DNA of 9,387 nt. Source: a bacterium. Lineage in GTDB: Bacteria; Chlamydiota; Chlamydiia; Chlamydiales; Rhabdochlamydiaceae. Made by a program: the position numbers and the translations under genes. A model generated the notes under the pieces. The model searched no databases. It was not told the DNA's origin and saw only the letters and a program-made list of their open reading frames with translations. Each line of letters opens with the position of its first letter. Position 1 is the first letter of the stretch. Positions 6,236-9,387 of the stretch are shown piece after piece. The stretch lies in contig JAKAAD010000037.1 of NCBI GenBank assembly GCA_021802305.1, forward strand, positions 1 through 9,387. The letters are read 5' to 3'.

Positions 6236-8204
6236 CGCGTTTCAACTCAAGTCCACATTTTCTCCTTGCGGCGATCAACCTCAAGCCATTGAACATTTGG
6301 TCTCAGGATTGCGCGAAGGCAAAAGAGCGCAAGTGCTTCTTGGCATTACAGGATCCGGTAAAACGTTTACGATTGCCAATGTCATTGCCAAATACCAAAA
6401 ACCTACTCTCATTATTGCCCATAATAAAACGCTCGCAGCGCAGCTCTACCAAGAGTTTAAAGCATTCTTTCCAGACAACGCCGTGGAGTACTTTGTTTCC
6501 TATTACGATTACTATCAGCCAGAAGCCTATATCGCACGCACAGACACTTACATTGAGAAAGATTTTGCCATCAATGATCAGATTGATCGCCTGCGACTTT
6601 CTGCCACGCGATCTCTCATTGAACGCAAAGACGTCATTATCATTGCCTCGATCTCTTGCATTTATGGCTTGGGGACTCCTGAATACTATGCTAAAATGCT
6701 CATTCGCCTGCGCATGGGAGAGCGCCACCGGCGTGACGATTTGCTCCTGCGCTTTGTCCATATGCACTACAAGCGAAGCGATCTTGATCTCCTGCGCTCT
6801 TCTTTTCGCGTGCGCGGCGATGTCATCGAAATCATGCCTGCTTATGAAGAAGATCTTGCTTATCGCATTGAATTTTTCGGAAATGATATTGAGCGCATCC
6901 GATCCATTGACCCATTAACGGGCAAAGTACGAGCAACCCTTGAGGAATTCGTCCTCTACCCCGGTTCTCATTATGTGACTCCTGAAGAAATTCGCTTGGC
7001 TGCTCTTGAAACGATCAAAGCGGAACTCAATGAACGCATTGCCCATTTTGAAAGTGAAAATCGTCTCGTGGAAGGGGCGCGCATCCGCGAACGCACGCTT
7101 TACGACATGGAGATGATCAAAACGATCGGGTTTTGCAAGGGAATTGAAAACTATTCACGCCACTTTAGTCAAAGAAGTTCCGGAGAACCACCCCCTTGTT
7201 TGTTGGATTACTTTCCAAAGGACTTTCTCTTAGTCATTGATGAATCGCATCAAACGCTTCCGCAAATGCATGCCATGTATAATGGAGATCGTTCGCGCAA
7301 ACTCTCCCTTGTCGCATTTGGATTTCGCTTGCCTTCTGCTTTCGATAATCGCCCCTTAAAATTTGAAGAGGCGTATGAACATTTTCACCATGTGATTTAC
7401 GTCTCTGCTACCCCCGGTTCTTTTGAGATCCAAGAGGCAGGGGGGGATGTCGTACAACAAATTCTGCGCCCTACAGGACTCCTCGATCCTGAAATTGTTC
7501 TTAAGCCCGCCTCGCAACAAATCGATGATTGCCTTGAACAAATCCAGCAAGAGATCGAATGCGGAGGACGCATCCTTGTCACTGTCTTAACAAAAAGACT
7601 CGCAGAAGACCTCAGCAAATACCTACAAGAGATCAACGTACGTGCGAAATATCTCCATTCTGATATCGATACGCTAGAGCGCGTTCACATCCTCAACGAT
7701 TTGCGAAGAGGGACCTTTGACGTTCTCGTGGGCATCAATCTACTCAGAGAAGGCCTCGACCTTCCCGAAGTCTCCCTTGTCTGCATCCTTGACGCTGACA
7801 AAGAGGGTTTTCTTCGCAGTCAAACTGCACTCATCCAAACATGCGGGCGTGCAGCGCGCAATGAACGCGGTCGCGTCGTCATGTATGCGGATAAAGAGAC
7901 CCCTTCGATTCGAAATTGCATTGCAATCACTCATGAAAGACGTGCGATACAGCAAGAATACAACAAAAAGCATGGCATCTCACCGCGAACAGCCAAGCGT
8001 GCTCCTATAGAAGACATGGTTCCTCCCCTAGAAGAGACGACAGATGCGCAGCAAAAACCCCTTCTATCCTCCATGGAAATCGACAAAAAAATGCGCGAAA
8101 CTGAACGAGCGATGCGTCGTGCAGCCAAAGAAATGCATTTCGAAGAAGCTGCACGTCTCCGAGACGAGCTCAAGCGCTATCAAGCGCTTCGCATTGTTGA
8201 GTAA
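6228..8204 (+). CDS. uvrB: Excinuclease ABC subunit B
   Basis: UvrB is the damage-verifying helicase-like subunit of nucleotide excision repair; it receives damaged DNA from UvrA and recruits UvrC. The 658-residue product is full length. Visible in order: Walker A GITGSGKT (39-46), the damage-wedging beta-hairpin YYDYYQPEAYI (92-102), the UvrA-interaction domain with FRVRGDVIEI (193-202), DESH (338-341) within the Walker B region, YVSATPG (391-397), helicase motif VI QTCGRAARN (537-545), and a C-terminal UVR helix pair (about 616-652, FEEAARLRDEL) for UvrC contact. Motif VI has Cys539 where Ile is usual. The ATG overlaps the tyrP stop region by 8 nt and has no clear RBS, so translation is probably coupled to tyrP. 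No terminator was seen after the stop codon. Confidence 0.97.
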   Translation: MDNAFQLKSTFSPCGDQPQAIEHLVSGLREGKRAQVLLGITGSGKTFTIANVIAKYQKPTLIIAHNKTLAAQLYQEFKAFFPDNAVEYFVSYYDYYQPEAYIARTDTYIEKDFAINDQIDRLRLSATRSLIERKDVIIIASISCIYGLGTPEYYAKMLIRLRMGERHRRDDLLLRFVHMHYKRSDLDLLRSSFRVRGDVIEIMPAYEEDLAYRIEFFGNDIERIRSIDPLTGKVRATLEEFVLYPGSHYVTPEEIRLAALETIKAELNERIAHFESENRLVEGARIRERTLYDMEMIKTIGFCKGIENYSRHFSQRSSGEPPPCLLDYFPKDFLLVIDESHQTLPQMHAMYNGDRSRKLSLVAFGFRLPSAFDNRPLKFEEAYEHFHHVIYVSATPGSFEIQEAGGDVVQQILRPTGLLDPEIVLKPASQQIDDCLEQIQQEIECGGRILVTVLTKRLAEDLSKYLQEINVRAKYLHSDIDTLERVHILNDLRRGTFDVLVGINLLREGLDLPEVSLVCILDADKEGFLRSQTALIQTCGRAARNERGRVVMYADKETPSIRNCIAITHERRAIQQEYNKKHGISPRTAKRAPIEDMVPPLEETTDAQQKPLLSSMEIDKKMRETERAMRRAAKEMHFEEAARLRDELKRYQALRIVE

Positions 8205-8681
8205 TTCATTTTTAACTATGAAAACAGCTCTGACCAAAGACAGCGCTCCGACATATCAAGAATTTGCCGACTTTTGGCAATCTGAATATCTGGCAAGGCA
8301 AAGTCAAAGAAATGCTCTTAAGAATGCTACCATCACGTAGGGCAATCTGACTCTGCGGTCGGGAATAGCCATATCGAACGATACAAGAGATGTAAGCCTT
8401 TTCACAACAATGCTATTCGTCTGCGTCAATGCTCAAAGCATGAACATTCATGGAACGGAGCTCCAGTATGGCAAAGCGCTATTTTTTCCATGCATTCGAA
8501 TTTGCGATGGCCTCTTCTGGCACATTCTTCACGATACACCCAATCAATTTGATGAACGAGTGGTATTGTTCCCGTCTTTGATGAGATTCCCTATCCCTCC
8601 TTGCTAGGCGGCAGAGAAGGGATCCATTGGGCAACCCTACTCTTAAGGCTTTCTGTAGTAAGAAATGGCAAAACTTGCTTT
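8205..8681. other. Gap between convergent uvrB and coiled-coil gene, doubtful small ORFs only
   Basis: This 477-nt stretch has no recognisable gene, RNA or clear terminator. A 40-codon plus-strand ORF (8218-8340, starting MKTALTKDSA) begins 13 nt after the uvrB stop but has no RBS. The same frame continues past one TAG to 8607. A 37-codon ORF at 8468-8581 (MAKRYFFHAF) has GGAG 7 nt before its ATG. On the minus strand a TTG-started 68-codon ORF (8479-8685) overlaps the end of the following gene by 4 nt. None shows a recognisable motif. The region may be decayed sequence. Confidence 0.5.
8218..8340 (+). CDS. Possible 40-residue hypothetical peptide after uvrB
   Basis: An ATG 13 nt after the uvrB stop opens a 40-codon hydrophilic ORF rich in Ala, Thr, Gln and Ser (it contains TYQEFADFWQ). 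No RBS is visible, so expression would need coupling to uvrB. The frame is stop-free again from 8341 to 8607 after the TAG at 8338-8340, so it may instead be the start of a decayed longer gene. I recognise no family, and it could be chance. Confidence 0.2.
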   Translation: MKTALTKDSAPTYQEFADFWQSEYLARQSQRNALKNATIT

Positions 8682-9374
8682 TCAAGAAGGAGAATGAAAA
8701 TAACGAAAAAAAAAAGGCGCCAGCATGACTGCTGTTGTTCCACTAAACGTGGTGATCACCGGCACGGGAAGAGCATTGTACACCCATTGCGTCGCCTTTT
8801 TCATCTCTTGCAAGCTTTGCTGAAACACATGTCCTAAAGTTTGCTGCGTCGAAGCAAAAGTTGCTCGTGAGGACTTTATCTCTGATAACTGTTTAGCTAA
8901 GGCAGTATGTTGTTTTTGAAGCCGGTCGCGTTCTTCCTCTTTTTCATTCAAAACGGGCCAAGTCTTATCAAACTCTCTGCAAAGCATGAAGAAGCGCATC
9001 TGCTCCTTCTCCACGTCTGGCCTTTTCTCTTCTGATGCGTATTTTTGTATGTCTTCCCATGACATCACCTCTACTATCCCTACATGAGACTGGGATTGTA
9101 GATTCTTCAATTTGATCTTCAATTGCTCAATCTCGTTTTGTAGCGCCCTTTCTGTTTGCGGATCGTTGTTTATTACTTCTTCAGTAGGTGCAGTAGCGGT
9201 TTTATCATCGGTTCTTGTCAATTGGAGGAGTGCTATCTCCTTTGCTTTGATCTTTACGAGTAGTTGCAACTCGTTCACTGTAAAATCCAGCTGGTTTATT
9301 CGCGCATACTGTAATTCCAGATCGACCTTTCCCATGAAATTTTCCTTTGCGTAGTATTTTTCTTCTGGTTCCAT
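8682..9374 (-). CDS. Unrecognised coiled-coil protein with hydrophobic C-terminus
   Basis: This 230-residue product is mostly charged helix. Likely coiled-coil stretches are about residues 18-52, 72-96 and 142-170, separated by a polar T/A/N/D-rich linker near 55-72. It ends with a hydrophobic stretch at about 200-223 (ALPVPVITTF then AVMLAPFFF) and a short polar tail, which suggests a C-terminal membrane anchor or hairpin. I do not recognise a family. The start is uncertain: the ATG at 9374 has only a weak GGA about 10 nt ahead and the frame is open to the window edge, whereas the ATG at 9335 (residue 14) has AAGGA 7 nt ahead and may be the true start. It is convergent with uvrB and contains no Cys-rich or enzymatic motif. 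A role as a secreted or inclusion-membrane protein is only inference from its shape and the likely host. Confidence 0.8.
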   Translation of the reverse strand: MEPEEKYYAKENFMGKVDLELQYARINQLDFTVNELQLLVKIKAKEIALLQLTRTDDKTATAPTEEVINNDPQTERALQNEIEQLKIKLKNLQSQSHVGIVEVMSWEDIQKYASEEKRPDVEKEQMRFFMLCREFDKTWPVLNEKEEERDRLQKQHTALAKQLSEIKSSRATFASTQQTLGHVFQQSLQEMKKATQWVYNALPVPVITTFSGTTAVMLAPFFFRYFHSPS

Positions 9375-9387
9375 ATTACGGGCTTCC

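Noticed and set aside
5971..6918. A 315-codon plus-strand ORF in another frame across tyrP and uvrB
   Set aside because: It lies inside two confidently identified genes, is rich in Cys, Ser and Leu in the manner of an out-of-frame translation, and has no recognisable domain.
8468..8581. A 37-codon plus-strand ORF with GGAG 7 nt before ATG
   Set aside because: Very short, rich in Phe and Ala without a known family, and overlapping other doubtful frames; a good RBS alone is weak evidence.
8479..8685. A 68-codon minus-strand ORF starting with TTG and overlapping the end of the coiled-coil gene by 4 nt
   Set aside because: Rare start codon, no RBS, no recognised motif, and competing ORFs on the other strand; not enough to call a gene.

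Overview
The window looks like a piece of a Chlamydiota chromosome, probably a 'Chlamydia-like' or environmental family. This rests on family knowledge, not a search. The main pointers are a double-length ThyX (two fused Thy1 repeats, a chlamydial peculiarity), a TyrP-type aromatic amino acid permease, and two unrecognised coiled-coil proteins with short hydrophobic segments of the kind common in chlamydial inclusion or secreted proteins. I cannot name the species. There are no rRNA or tRNA genes, no CRISPR array and no intact transposase.

Layout. Positions 1-624 (minus) hold the 5' part of an unrecognised membrane/coiled-coil protein that runs off the left edge. It has a good RBS and a near-consensus promoter at 671-698. 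Positions 782-3129 (minus) hold a two-gene operon: an exported GH3 beta-N-acetylhexosaminidase (NagZ-like) whose end overlaps the start of an alpha/beta hydrolase by 25 nt. The nagZ-thyX divergent intergenic region (3130-3459) is the oddest part of the window. A 17-of-18-bp inverted repeat containing the nagZ ribosome binding site (3135-3197) directly abuts a second structure, a perfect 23-nt inverted repeat enclosing about 129 nt (3202-3376). Positions 3460-8204 (plus) hold a compressed chain of three overlapping genes: thyX (dTMP synthesis), tyrP (aromatic amino acid uptake) and uvrB (nucleotide excision repair). Positions 8205-8681 are a poorly coding gap with only doubtful small ORFs. Positions 8682-9374 (minus) encode a second unrecognised coiled-coil protein with a hydrophobic C-terminus, convergent with uvrB.

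How the genes work together. The plus-strand genes are housekeeping genes held together by translational overlap: dTMP supply and excision repair both serve DNA maintenance, with an amino acid importer between them. The minus-strand nagZ operon probably works on peptidoglycan fragments in the periplasm. ThyX shows complementary decay of its signature motif: repeat 1 keeps the motif serine, repeat 2 keeps the RHR triplet. The best candidates for something undescribed are the back-to-back inverted repeats between nagZ and thyX and the two unrecognised coiled-coil proteins at the edges.
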